NCBI RefSeq assembly: GCF_001447355.1
Contig: NZ_JXBW01000013.1
Location: 1-64,000 of the forward strand
Direction: 5' to 3'
DNA length: 64,000 bases
Source: Alicyclobacillus tolerans
Lineage (GTDB): Bacteria; Bacillota; Bacilli; Alicyclobacillales; Alicyclobacillaceae
Positions 41,523-50,728 of this stretch are shown here, piece after piece (position 1 is the stretch's first letter; each line of letters starts with the position of its first letter). The notes under the pieces are model-generated. The model saw nothing but the letters and a program-made list of their open reading frames with translations, was not told where the DNA came from and made no database searches. Position numbers and translations under genes: made by a program.

Positions 41523-43775
41523 TTACCCTTCCTGCGCTTGTCGCAGACGCTCAATCACTTGTTGGATCGACTGGCGTGGTATACCGCCCAACGTCGCCGT
41601 GCGCGACAGTGGCGTATATCGAATAAAGGCTTCGAAGAGTTCGGGATCGTGTTCTGCCATGCCACCAAGAGGCGACGATAGCATAGCCTCTTGCAAAATC
41701 CCTCGCAGTACCGGACCGGTTTGTGGATCCGTCAGCAAGTCTCCGATTGTGGCGTTTGCATGTACATGTACGGGGGGACGCGGCGTGGTCGATTCAACTT
41801 GCACTTGCTTGGTCAATCGAATGTCTCGTGACGACGACCCGATGGACAAAGTAAAGGTACCGCTCTCTACCCGCCATTGGCTGCATTGGAGATCCCAAAA
41901 GGCGAACGCGCGCTTGTCGAGCACGAGTGTGACCGTCTTTTCTTCACCTGGTTGGAGTTCCACTTTTGCGAACGCCTTGAGTTCTTTGCGCGGTCGAATG
42001 ACGCTCGCCACATCATCGCCCACATACAACTGTACGACTTCCTTGCCTGGGCGAGGGCCCGTATTTGTTACTCGGATACGCACTTCTAGCGGTTCATCAT
42101 CGCGAATTCGTTCACCTGAAACTTCGACGTCTGTATACGCAAACGACGTATAGCTCAGTCCATGACCAAATGGGAAGAGGGGTTCAATGGCCTTGGCGTC
42201 GTAGTATCGATAGCCCACGAAGATGCCTTCGCGATACTCGGAAATGTCACCTTCACCTGGGAAGAACGGGTGTGCTGGCGTGTGTTCCAGTTTCACGGGG
42301 AAAGTCTCCGCCAACTTGCCTGATGGGTTCACTCGGCCAGTGAGTACGTCGGCGATCGCGCCGCCAAACGCCTGCCCTGCGAGATAAGCCTCAATGATAG
42401 CCGGCACTTGGTTGACCCATGGCATCTCAACTGGTGCACCGTTTGTGAGCACGACAACCGTCTTGGGTTGCGCCGCGGCAATGGCGGCAATCAGTCGATT
42501 GTGTGCAGGTGGAAGGGACAGATGCTGCCGATCATATCCTTCCGATTCATAGCGCTCTGGCAGCCCAGCAAACACGATGGCGACGTCCGACGTCTTGGCG
42601 AGCTGGACAGCGTCTGCGATCAGTTTGTCGTCGGCTTCGTCCGTATCCAATCGATATCCGTCGGCGTAGCACACATGGTTGCCGAGGAGTTTGGCGCATT
42701 CGTCGTACGGCACATCCAAGCGCGTAGGTGTGACATGTGAACTGCCGCCGCCTTGATAACGCGGTTCTTTCGCGAAGGCCCCAATGATGGCAACCTGTGT
42801 ACCCTCTTGAATCGGCAGTATGTTGCCCTCATTCTTGAGAAGCACCATGCACTCGCTGGCGACCTTGCGGGCGAGTGTGTGGTGGGCCCTTGTATCAAAC
42901 GGCGCTGCAGGCTCAGCCTGATACGCCCGCTCGACCAGGGTGAGTAGCCGGTCAACCGCCTTGTCGAGCAATGCTTCGTCGAGGCGGCCTTCGCGAACGG
43001 CTCGTACGATCTCGTCGTCCTGCGTGCCTGGTCCACCTGGCATTTCGAGGTCAAGGCCAGCCTCCACTCCAGAAACGCGATTGTTGACCGCGCCCCAGTC
43101 TGACACGACGATCCCGTCGAATCTCCATTCCGTGCGCAGAACATCGGTCAAAAGCCATTTGTGCTCAGAACAGTACGTACCGTTGATGCGGTTGTAGGCA
43201 CACATGACGGTCCATGGCTGTCCCTGTTTGACGGCACGCTCAAAACTCGCGAGATACATTTCGCGTAGCGTCCGCTCGTCTACCTCGGCGCTCACAGTCA
43301 TTCGTCGGTGCTCCTGGTTGTTCGCGGCAAAATGTTTAAGCGATGCCCCGACGCCTTGGCTTTGCACGCCGCGAATATGTGCTGCGGCGAGTTCGCCTGA
43401 GAGGACGGGATCCTCGGAAAAATACTCGAAGTTGCGGCCGCAAAGGGGCGAACGTTTCAAGTTAGCACCTGGCCCGAGTAATACATGGACGCCGAGGCTG
43501 CGGCACTCTTGCCCCAGCGCTTGACCGACTTGCTCGAGCAGTTGGGCATCCCATGAACTTGCCAATGCGGATGCAGTTGGAAAGCAAGTTGCCGGTTTGC
43601 CCTTAAACTGCGTTTCTCCCTCTTCTTGCATCCTTACGCCGTGTGGACCGTCTGTTAGGGTCAGCGAAGGTATGTCGTGGTTTGCGATATTCTGCATGTG
43701 CCAGAAGTCTTTGCCCGACAACAACGAGGCCTTTTCTTCAAGCGTCATGCGGGCAATCAGGTCTTTGTGTTTCAC
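41523..43775 (-). CDS. bglX: Beta-glucosidase, glycoside hydrolase family 3
   Basis: A 750-aa GH3 enzyme. The first barrel has the substrate pair K147-H148 (LKHFAANNQ) and the nucleophile Asp226 in VVSDWGAV; the (alpha/beta)6 sandwich covers about 300-500, and a fibronectin-III-like domain near 560-640 is followed by a C-terminal tail of about 90 residues. No signal peptide is seen, so it acts inside on imported glycosides. The start is preceded by AGGAGGGAAAC. The deacetylase gene lies 28 nt upstream on the same strand. Confidence 0.92.
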   Translation of the reverse strand: MKHKDLIARMTLEEKASLLSGKDFWHMQNIANHDIPSLTLTDGPHGVRMQEEGETQFKGKPATCFPTASALASSWDAQLLEQVGQALGQECRSLGVHVLLGPGANLKRSPLCGRNFEYFSEDPVLSGELAAAHIRGVQSQGVGASLKHFAANNQEHRRMTVSAEVDERTLREMYLASFERAVKQGQPWTVMCAYNRINGTYCSEHKWLLTDVLRTEWRFDGIVVSDWGAVNNRVSGVEAGLDLEMPGGPGTQDDEIVRAVREGRLDEALLDKAVDRLLTLVERAYQAEPAAPFDTRAHHTLARKVASECMVLLKNEGNILPIQEGTQVAIIGAFAKEPRYQGGGSSHVTPTRLDVPYDECAKLLGNHVCYADGYRLDTDEADDKLIADAVQLAKTSDVAIVFAGLPERYESEGYDRQHLSLPPAHNRLIAAIAAAQPKTVVVLTNGAPVEMPWVNQVPAIIEAYLAGQAFGGAIADVLTGRVNPSGKLAETFPVKLEHTPAHPFFPGEGDISEYREGIFVGYRYYDAKAIEPLFPFGHGLSYTSFAYTDVEVSGERIRDDEPLEVRIRVTNTGPRPGKEVVQLYVGDDVASVIRPRKELKAFAKVELQPGEEKTVTLVLDKRAFAFWDLQCSQWRVESGTFTLSIGSSSRDIRLTKQVQVESTTPRPPVHVHANATIGDLLTDPQTGPVLRGILQEAMLSSPLGGMAEHDPELFEAFIRYTPLSRTATLGGIPRQSIQQVIERLRQAQEG

Positions 43776-43803
43776 AGTTTCCCTCCTCTTCTTAAGCGGT
43801 TAC

Positions 43804-44406
43804 TCACGATTTCGACGTAAAAGGGACCCAGTCGTAACCCATCGCGACAGCCACTTCGATGATATACGGCAACGCCGCAGGCGTGCCTTGAGCGTGGCCA
43901 CCCGCATGCTGGAGCACAATGGCACCCGGCTTTAAGTGCGGAAGCACATTGGCCGCGACCGTCGGTCCAGGAATACCCGACCAGTCGACGGAATCGACGT
44001 CCCACAGGACGGGTTGATAACCGAGCTCGCGCGCGATCCGCTCGACGCGATCGTCCATATCGCCGTATGGCGGACGGAACAAGTGCGGTCGCTTGCCAAT
44101 TGTGGCTTCAATTTGATTGGCTGCGTCAGTCAGTTGTTTACGAATTTCGTCATCAGGCAACTCGGTCAGATGCGGATGTGTCATCGTGTGGTTGCCAACG
44201 GCATGCCCGGCAGCGTCAATGGCGCGCAGTACGTCGGGGTAGCGCGCCACTTGTTCACCGATACAAAAAAAGACTGCGGGCACGCCATAATGTCGAAGGG
44301 TTTCGAGAATTTTCGGCGTATATTCGGCGTCTGGCCCATCGTCAAACGTGATCGTCAAGTGGCCAACACGGGCCGGTGTTTGTTGGCGTGTACGGCTGTT
44401 GTCCAT
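43804..44406 (-). CDS. Polysaccharide deacetylase (NodB domain, CE4)
   Basis: A 200-aa CE4 enzyme. The five motifs are present: TFDDGPD (Asp22, Asp23), HTMTHPHL (His73, His77), RPPYG (Arg111), the DVDSVDW segment and LQHAGG. These bind a divalent metal and remove N-acetyl groups from chitin or peptidoglycan-type sugars. No signal peptide is evident in the chosen form. ATG 44406 has AAAGGGGAA 7 nt upstream; the longer frame has none. It may lead a three-gene unit with the glucosidase and esterase. Confidence 0.88.
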   Translation of the reverse strand: MDNSRTRQQTPARVGHLTITFDDGPDAEYTPKILETLRHYGVPAVFFCIGEQVARYPDVLRAIDAAGHAVGNHTMTHPHLTELPDDEIRKQLTDAANQIEATIGKRPHLFRPPYGDMDDRVERIARELGYQPVLWDVDSVDWSGIPGPTVAANVLPHLKPGAIVLQHAGGHAQGTPAALPYIIEVAVAMGYDWVPFTSKS

Positions 44407-44539
44407 ATGCCATTTCCCCTTTACGGATAGTCGACATCCACAACTCTGCAAATGTTTCCTTGTCAGCACTCCATGTCACATGGTCGCCACTCGCTTCGTC
44501 AACTGAGATGACAACATGGTAGAGTGAGGAGAATGACCA

Positions 44540-46666
44540 ATGAACAGACGGACATGGATGTGGGCTGCCGCAGTGACGACCGCATTTGCCTTGGTTGGGT
44601 GTGATACTCGTGTTAACGGCAATGCTACGGCCATGGCGAGCGTCACTCCTCTCAAGCATACCGCGCAGACTACGAAACAGGAAGCGGTTTCAGTCATAAA
44701 CGACCGTTCACTGGCTTTTGTCGGTAAGCCGGGCATCACGAGTACGTCGGCAACGAGCATTGCGGTTCCCGTGTTTACGGGGGCCGGCGTCGGATATGCG
44801 GCGGTCAACGGGCAAATCGTCGTCACGCGAAACGGCGGATCGACTTGGGCAAAGGCTGGGACTATCGATGGGCAAGTGCAGTCCTTGGCATTCACAAATG
44901 CGAGCGACGGCGTTGCGCTGACCCGGACTGCTCAGCCCGTCGCGCCGGCGGTTGACGGACGCCAGCGCGTGACAGATGCTATCTATCGAACCACTGATGG
45001 CGGGCGGCATTGGACGCGCACATGGACGGCGACACAAGTGATGGGAGAGTCCATGCTTGCGCAGGACTGGCAAGTCAAACTCTTTGCGCAAAGCGGTTAC
45101 GCGCTGGTGGATGGATATTTTTTACACACAACTGACGGAGGCGCGACGTGGAGGCAGATGGAGACGCCTGGCCAACCCATCGCCTTCAGCGCACCGAACG
45201 CCAGCCAGCTGTGGTTGTCCATCACGACGGCACCGGTAACGGCGGACGGCGAAGTCAACAACGGCGCGATCGAACTGTTGCACTCGACGGATGGCGGTGC
45301 GCATTGGAGTGTGGCCGTGCGGACGGCACCCATGCGCGTGTGGGAAGCGGCCGTGCAATTTGACCCGAACGCGGAAAACTACGGCTTATTTCTCGTCAAA
45401 GATCTTGATTCTTGGACGACCACCGCGTACTGGACCCTCAATGGCGGTAAGGCGTGGAAACATGCACAGCCTAATGCGTATATGGGACGCATTTTGCAAT
45501 CGGAACCGACGTTTACAAAGTCTGCTGGCGAACTCGCTTTCGTGGCCCTCGATCCGGGGGCGGCGCCGTTTCCAGGTGGTTTGACAGCGTTCAATATGCA
45601 CTCAGGTGTGATTTCACAGGTGGCACAGCTTCCTGACTGGCGTGAGGCGACGTTGACGAGCGGACCCAAGGGTTCCATGTTTGCAGCCGTGTCGCTGACG
45701 AACGGTGGCATGGATTTGTACCGCAGTAGCGATGGCGGGAAAACGTGGAACGTTGTGTATCCAGCCGGTGAGCCGAACGTCGCGATGCAGTTTGTCACAC
45801 CCAAGGAGGGCATAGGTATCGGCTCAGACGATCTCTCTGGCTATATCTATACGACAGACGATGGCGGCCATTCCTGGCGTACCGTTCGCATCATGAATGG
45901 CATGTTCCCGACCGCAATTGCGTACGCAAATGCCAGTACGGTCTACGTGGCTGCGGTAGAACAAGCGAATAACGGCCAAGGACAGTTACACCTTTTGGTG
46001 AGCCATGATGGCGGTACGACGTGGACGGATTTAGGGGCTTCGCAATTGCCAGCGAGTGCGTCGAAACAACTTTCTGTCGCGAACGTACAAACTGCTCTCG
46101 CAGTGTCTGGCGATCACTTCGCATTGACGCTTGTGACTGCATATCCGTCTGTGACGTTGGAATCGACCAACGGCATCGATTGGACGCAAATCGCTACAGA
46201 AAGTAGTCCGTTAGGGATTGCCACGGCGGCATATGAAAACCCCGGGTCGTTGTGGAGTTCCTCGGTTGAACAGCTACAGCGCCCCACGAAATCACAGCCC
46301 GGGGTGTATCAGACGACGCTTACATGGACGTCCGGATCGCACGTCGAACGGCATGTTTCACTGCCAAAGGGGTATGCCGCCCTTGGCATGGACTGGTCCG
46401 GGGAGAGCGGTTGGGTGTTGGCGGCGAGATCGCCATTTGAGGTGAATCAAGGGATGGCGTTGTTTGTCACGCACGACGGCGGGCATACGTGGAGCCATTG
46501 GCAAACGCGGAGCGAGGATGAATCGGTTCCGCAACCGCTCAACCTGTACCCGTCCGGAGCCGTCTATGACTTGTCATTCGTTAACTCTGCGGACGGGTAC
46601 TTGCTGACAGCAAACGGACTGCTTGCGACCACCGATGGTGGTCACACCTGGCGGTATGTCAATTGA
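44540..46666 (+). CDS. Asp-box (BNR) repeat lipoprotein
   Basis: A 708-aa exported lipoprotein. The lipobox LVGC ends at Cys21. The mature part carries about eleven Asp-box-like repeats of the S/T-x-D/N-G-G-x-x-W type (for instance RTTDGGRHW, HTTDGGATW, RSSDGGKTW, TTDGGHTW), which mark the blades of a beta-propeller, as in sialidase-like and YCF48/photosystem-assembly-like proteins. The active-site Arg triad of sialidases is not evident, so a binding or assembly role is more likely. GAGGAG lies 9 nt before the ATG. The 3' end overlaps the convergent MFS gene by 8 nt. Confidence 0.82.
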   Translation: MNRRTWMWAAAVTTAFALVGCDTRVNGNATAMASVTPLKHTAQTTKQEAVSVINDRSLAFVGKPGITSTSATSIAVPVFTGAGVGYAAVNGQIVVTRNGGSTWAKAGTIDGQVQSLAFTNASDGVALTRTAQPVAPAVDGRQRVTDAIYRTTDGGRHWTRTWTATQVMGESMLAQDWQVKLFAQSGYALVDGYFLHTTDGGATWRQMETPGQPIAFSAPNASQLWLSITTAPVTADGEVNNGAIELLHSTDGGAHWSVAVRTAPMRVWEAAVQFDPNAENYGLFLVKDLDSWTTTAYWTLNGGKAWKHAQPNAYMGRILQSEPTFTKSAGELAFVALDPGAAPFPGGLTAFNMHSGVISQVAQLPDWREATLTSGPKGSMFAAVSLTNGGMDLYRSSDGGKTWNVVYPAGEPNVAMQFVTPKEGIGIGSDDLSGYIYTTDDGGHSWRTVRIMNGMFPTAIAYANASTVYVAAVEQANNGQGQLHLLVSHDGGTTWTDLGASQLPASASKQLSVANVQTALAVSGDHFALTLVTAYPSVTLESTNGIDWTQIATESSPLGIATAAYENPGSLWSSSVEQLQRPTKSQPGVYQTTLTWTSGSHVERHVSLPKGYAALGMDWSGESGWVLAARSPFEVNQGMALFVTHDGGHTWSHWQTRSEDESVPQPLNLYPSGAVYDLSFVNSADGYLLTANGLLATTDGGHTWRYVN

Positions 46667-47885
46667 TCAGATCGCGAGGATCGTGCGATGGCATGAGGGC
46701 CTTCGGTGCGACGGCGAGAAAACCCAGGATGCCAAGGATAAGCAAGATGCTACTGGCTGCGCAGACACCGCCCCAGTGCCAATTGTCAAAGACGAACGAT
46801 CCGATGAACGATCCGAGCGCACCACCCAGAAAGTATGTGACCATGTACACCGTGTTGAGGCGGTTGCGTGCCGCATCTGAGAGGCTATAGATGCGCGCTT
46901 GATTTGAAACCTGTGTCGCTTGAACACCGAGATCCATGATGATCACACCGACAATTAAGCCGATGAGATGTTGGCGAAACAGCCAGAGAATCAGGAACGA
47001 CAGCAGTGTGACACAAGTAGCCAAGCGCGCCGTGTACTTCGCAGGCATGCGCGCCGTGATCGATCCGGCGGCAGGGGCGATGAACGCTCCTGCTGCTCCC
47101 GCGAGGCCAAACAAGCCGGCTACATCAGCCCCGAGGTGAAACGGCGGGCCTGCCAAATAGAGTGACAGCACGGTCCAGAACACGCTGAACGCGCCGAATG
47201 ACATTGCGCCAAGGAGCGACGCGTCGCGTAAATCAGGCAGTTCCTTGATCAACGTGAACAGCGATTTCAGGAGTGTACCGTAAGGCGTTTGCGTCTCCGC
47301 CGGGAGGGCAGGTAGCAGCCAGCGCAGGATGACCGTGAGAAGTGCCATGATGACGGCGGCGATCAAATACATCGCCCGCCAGCCGAGTTGCGATCCGATA
47401 AATCCTGATAGTGTCCGTGCCAGCAAGATGCCAATGAGCAGACCGCTCATGACGGTACCGACCACTTTGCCGCGTTCTGCTGGCGCTGCTAAGTGGGCTG
47501 CGAACGGTACAATCATCTGGGGCACTACGGTCGTGATACCTACAGCAAGACTGGCTGCGTATAGCCACCATAGATCCTGTGCTACTGCTAGAAACACGAG
47601 TGCAATAGCTGCCGCGATCGACATACGAACAATGAGCCGCCGCCGCTCGTGGCTGTCGCCCAGTGGGACAAAGAAGAACAAACCGCACGCGTAGCCCACC
47701 TGTGTCAAAGTGGCAGCTATCCCCACCTGCCACGATGTGGTATGAAACGACACGCGCATGTCATTGAGGAGAGGCTGGCCGTAATATAAATTTGCGACGG
47801 CAAGGCCAGCGGCAATCGCCATGACGAGGATTAAGCGCTTTGACAAAACGGGTTTGCTCTGCTCGACTGCTTGCTCCAGTTGCAT
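46659..47885 (-). CDS. MFS transporter
   Basis: A 408-aa twelve-helix major facilitator. The loop after helix 2 reads PLGDSHERRRLIV and helix 4 has GITTVVPQMIVPFAAHLA, features of the group annotated as YgaY/YfiS or Ynfm-like drug and metabolite exporters. Substrate unknown. ATG 47885 has AGAGGAGTC 7 nt upstream on the minus strand; the longer frame adds a Cys-rich leader without site. It is divergent from the LysM-GH18 gene. Confidence 0.86.
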   Translation of the reverse strand: MQLEQAVEQSKPVLSKRLILVMAIAAGLAVANLYYGQPLLNDMRVSFHTTSWQVGIAATLTQVGYACGLFFFVPLGDSHERRRLIVRMSIAAAIALVFLAVAQDLWWLYAASLAVGITTVVPQMIVPFAAHLAAPAERGKVVGTVMSGLLIGILLARTLSGFIGSQLGWRAMYLIAAVIMALLTVILRWLLPALPAETQTPYGTLLKSLFTLIKELPDLRDASLLGAMSFGAFSVFWTVLSLYLAGPPFHLGADVAGLFGLAGAAGAFIAPAAGSITARMPAKYTARLATCVTLLSFLILWLFRQHLIGLIVGVIIMDLGVQATQVSNQARIYSLSDAARNRLNTVYMVTYFLGGALGSFIGSFVFDNWHWGGVCAASSILLILGILGFLAVAPKALMPSHDPRDLIN

Positions 47886-48040
47886 ATGTGACTCCTCTCT
47901 CACTCGTAAATCTCCACATGCACAACAGATTCCATCATACATGGGAAGCGTCGCGATGCCAAAAGACGTGGGCGCGCGCCCAGCCCAACGATATGTGCAA
48001 GGAATAGGCTGGTGTCGAGGAATGAGAACAGGAGGCCTGT

Positions 48041-49192
48041 ATGATGTTGATTCACGTCGTGGAGCGGGGGGATACCCTCTGGCAGCTGGGGCGTATGTAT
48101 GGCGTCTCGCCAGAAGCGATTGCCGCTATCAACGGCATTGCCAATCCGAATGGACTCGTTGTCGGTCAGTCTCTCGTCATCCCCACAAATGTGGGAAGTG
48201 CTACACCTGCGATAAGGCGCAGTTTGGAAGCGAATGCGTATTTTGTTCAGTCCGGGACAGCCGCCGCGCAAGAGGTCGCAAGCTTGGCACCTGTGTTAAC
48301 ATACTTGTCGCCTTTTAGCTACCAGGCACAACCCGACGGCTCTATCTCGATGCAACTGGACGACACCAGCCTGCTGCAAGCAGCGCAATCGCAAGGTGTA
48401 ACGCCATTGCTGGTCCTGACCAACTGGCAGGGCAACATGTTTAGCTCTGACGTCGCACATACCATCCTCACCTCCGAGGTCTTGCAAAACACGTTGATTG
48501 AAAACGTGCTACAAACCATGGGAGCGAAGGGATACCGGGGACTGAATATCGATTTTGAGTACGTGTACCCACAGGATCGGACGCTATACAATCAATTTTT
48601 GCAGATGGTGGTTGACCGCTTGCATCGCGAGGGGCTTTTTGTGTCGAGCGCTTTGGCGCCTAAAATATCTGCGACACAGCAGGGGCTTTTGTACGAAGCA
48701 CACGATTACCCTGTGCACGGACGGCTGTGTGACTTTGTCGTACTGATGACGTATGAGTGGGGCTGGATTGGCGGTCCGCCAATGGCGGTTTCGCCCATCG
48801 ATCAAATTCGGCAAGTGCTCAACTACGCGATCACGGCGATTCCACCGGCCAAAATTCTGATGGGCGTTTCGGTGTACGGGTACGATTGGAAGCTCCCTTA
48901 CGTCAGTGGATCGCGTGCGGAGACCTTGACGCCTTTGCAAGCGGTCGAACGGGCGGCAGCCCATCAAGTTTCGATTCTGTATGATGCCAACGCGCAGGCA
49001 CCGTATTATATGTACAAAGCGCAGGACCAAGCAGAGCACATCGTTTGGTTTGAGGACGCACGCAGTTTTCAAGCGAAACTCGACTTGGTTGGTGAATACA
49101 ACTTGAGAGGGATCAGTTTCTGGTCATACCCAACTGACTTCCCGCAGGTCCCCACGCTTTTGGCCAACCGCTTCAGGGTGGTCAAACGCTGA
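48041..49192 (+). CDS. LysM-GH18 protein, spore cortex-lytic / germination type (YaaH/SleL-like)
   Basis: A 383-aa protein with one LysM at residues 3-48 (HVVERGDTLWQLGRMYGVS) and a GH18 barrel from about 65. The catalytic motif is GLNIDFEY with Asp171 and Glu173. No signal peptide is present, as in spore-coat-associated YaaH/SleL N-acetylglucosaminidases, which trim cortex fragments during germination. Those proteins often have two LysM domains; this has one. AGGAGG precedes ATG 48041. A strong terminator follows. Confidence 0.88.
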   Translation: MMLIHVVERGDTLWQLGRMYGVSPEAIAAINGIANPNGLVVGQSLVIPTNVGSATPAIRRSLEANAYFVQSGTAAAQEVASLAPVLTYLSPFSYQAQPDGSISMQLDDTSLLQAAQSQGVTPLLVLTNWQGNMFSSDVAHTILTSEVLQNTLIENVLQTMGAKGYRGLNIDFEYVYPQDRTLYNQFLQMVVDRLHREGLFVSSALAPKISATQQGLLYEAHDYPVHGRLCDFVVLMTYEWGWIGGPPMAVSPIDQIRQVLNYAITAIPPAKILMGVSVYGYDWKLPYVSGSRAETLTPLQAVERAAAHQVSILYDANAQAPYYMYKAQDQAEHIVWFEDARSFQAKLDLVGEYNLRGISFWSYPTDFPQVPTLLANRFRVVKR

Positions 49193-49216
49193 TTCAACGG
49201 TTCCGTGAAATCATGC

Positions 49217-49252
49217 AAAAGCCCGGTCCGATGCTTTGGAGCGGGCTTTTTG
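49217..49252 (+). terminator. Terminator after the LysM-GH18 gene
   Basis: AAAAGCCCG and CGGGCTTTTT pair around a 16-nt loop, with a T run on plus and A run on the left arm, so it can work in both directions. Confidence 0.88.
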
Positions 49253-49372
49253 AATGTCAATAGAAGTGGGGTGGCAAGCGTGAGAGCGAACGTTTGCTCA
49301 TGCGTGCATATTCAGAAGACGGTTTAGCATAAAAAATATGGCTTATCAAATCAGTACTCTTAGTTTTTCTCG

Positions 49373-49401
49373 TTGACAAACAATTCGGTATTTGGTAAGC
49401 A
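49373..49401 (+). promoter_or_regulatory. Promoter of the XylF-like ABC operon
   Basis: A perfect TTGACA is followed after 17 nt by TAAGCA. It is about 170 nt before the binding-protein start and 107 nt before the palindrome at 49508. The rest of the 49253-49571 gap shows only AT-rich sequence. Confidence 0.5.
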
Positions 49402-49507
49402 TATCTCAAGACCTCATAGATTCGGCAACATGGTGAATTTTCTGGATGACAGGGGGGAGCTGGGTACGGCAACGCGTTGTGACCGAGGACGCGTATTTTT
49501 GGCAAGG

Positions 49508-49529
49508 TTCAGGAAAGCGCTTTCCTGAA
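49508..49529. promoter_or_regulatory. 22-nt perfect palindrome, LacI-family/cre-like operator
   Basis: TTCAGGAAAGC is followed directly by its reverse complement. The core GAAAGCGCTTTC equals the centre of a catabolite-responsive element; the flanking base differs from consensus on both sides. It lies downstream of the predicted promoter and 43 nt before the XylF-like start, a good place for a roadblock repressor. Candidates are CcpA or the GntR-LacI regulator at 52.8-53.9 kb. Confidence 0.7.
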
Positions 49530-49571
49530 TGCTTATGACTAGTTTTGAATCTTATGAGGGGGATATCAAGA

Positions 49572-50651
49572 ATGGGGAAAAAAACGTGGGGTATTCGTGC
49601 GAGTATCGCGAGCGCTGTCCTGGCAGCCAGTAGCTGCGGCGTCGGGCTCGCTTGGTCGACTTCGGCACAAGCGGCGAGCAACGCTGCACCGAAAGTGAAA
49701 ATTGCATTTCTGATGCCGGAAACGACAAGTTCACCGCGTTGGGAGTACGATGATAGGCCCGACTTTATCGCAGAAATGAAAAAGCTAGACCCGAATGCAC
49801 AAATCATATACAACAACGCCCAGGGGTCCGAGTCTACACAGTTGCAACAGGTGGAAAGCGCTCTCACGAACGGGGCGCAATTGCTTGTTGTGGCGCCTGT
49901 GAATGGCTATGCCGCATCGACCATCGTGACGGAAGCGAGCCGGGCGAAGGTTCCAGTGATTTCGTATGACCGCCTGATTATGAATGCGAAAGTTCAATAT
50001 TACGTTTCGTTCAACAATGTCGAAGTCGGCCGGTTGCAAGGCGAGTACATTGCCCAGCACACGAAAAAAGGCGGCACGGTTGTCATGCTCGATGGTGCGC
50101 CGACAGACCCGAACGCAAAGCAGTTTGCAGAGGGAGCTCACCAAGTGCTCGATCCGCTATTTAAATCAGGGAAGTTGAAATTGGGCTATGAGCAATACAC
50201 GCAAAACTGGGATTCGGCAACCGCACAGACCGAGATGGAGCAGGCTTTAACAAAGCTGAACAACAAAGTCAACGGCGTTCTGGCGGCCAACGACAACCTC
50301 GCGGGTGCGGCGATTCAGGCTCTGACCCAACAGCACATCAAAGGGATTCCTGTGACGGGGCAAGATGCGACGGACGCTGGACTGCATCGCATTTACTACG
50401 ACGGTACGCAGTCGATGACCGTTTATAAACCAATTAAGGAAGAGGCAAAAGCGGCTGCTGATCTCGCTTACGACATCCTGACCGGCAAGAAGGCGACTGG
50501 CCTTGTGAATGGTTCGACCGCGAACGGGGCTGCGAAGATTCCTTCCGTTTTGTTGACGCCGATCATGGTCACGAAGGCGAACGTGGCAAGTACGGTCATC
50601 AAAGACGGCTATACCACTTGGGCTCATATTAAAAATCCAGCACAACAATAA
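49572..50651 (+). CDS. Sugar ABC transporter binding protein, XylF/RbsB type
   Basis: A 359-aa exported binding protein. Residues 1-35 form a signal peptide ending AQAAS. The periplasmic-binding-protein type I fold is clear: KIAFLMPETTSSPRWEYDDRPDF, VVAPVNGYAASTIV, VISYDRLI, GVLAANDNLAGAAIQAL and VTGQDATDAGL. The RWxxDRP-like start and YDRLI are typical of the D-xylose-binding XylF group, so a pentose is likely but not proven. AGGGGGA precedes ATG 49572. ATPase and permease genes follow. Confidence 0.88.
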   Translation: MGKKTWGIRASIASAVLAASSCGVGLAWSTSAQAASNAAPKVKIAFLMPETTSSPRWEYDDRPDFIAEMKKLDPNAQIIYNNAQGSESTQLQQVESALTNGAQLLVVAPVNGYAASTIVTEASRAKVPVISYDRLIMNAKVQYYVSFNNVEVGRLQGEYIAQHTKKGGTVVMLDGAPTDPNAKQFAEGAHQVLDPLFKSGKLKLGYEQYTQNWDSATAQTEMEQALTKLNNKVNGVLAANDNLAGAAIQALTQQHIKGIPVTGQDATDAGLHRIYYDGTQSMTVYKPIKEEAKAAADLAYDILTGKKATGLVNGSTANGAAKIPSVLLTPIMVTKANVASTVIKDGYTTWAHIKNPAQQ

Positions 50652-50728
50652 TTGGTGTTTGCCAATTGTATAGACTTGGGGAGCGGTGGCTCCCCGGTCG
50701 TCTTGGCGAGATGAAGTGGGGGATATTT

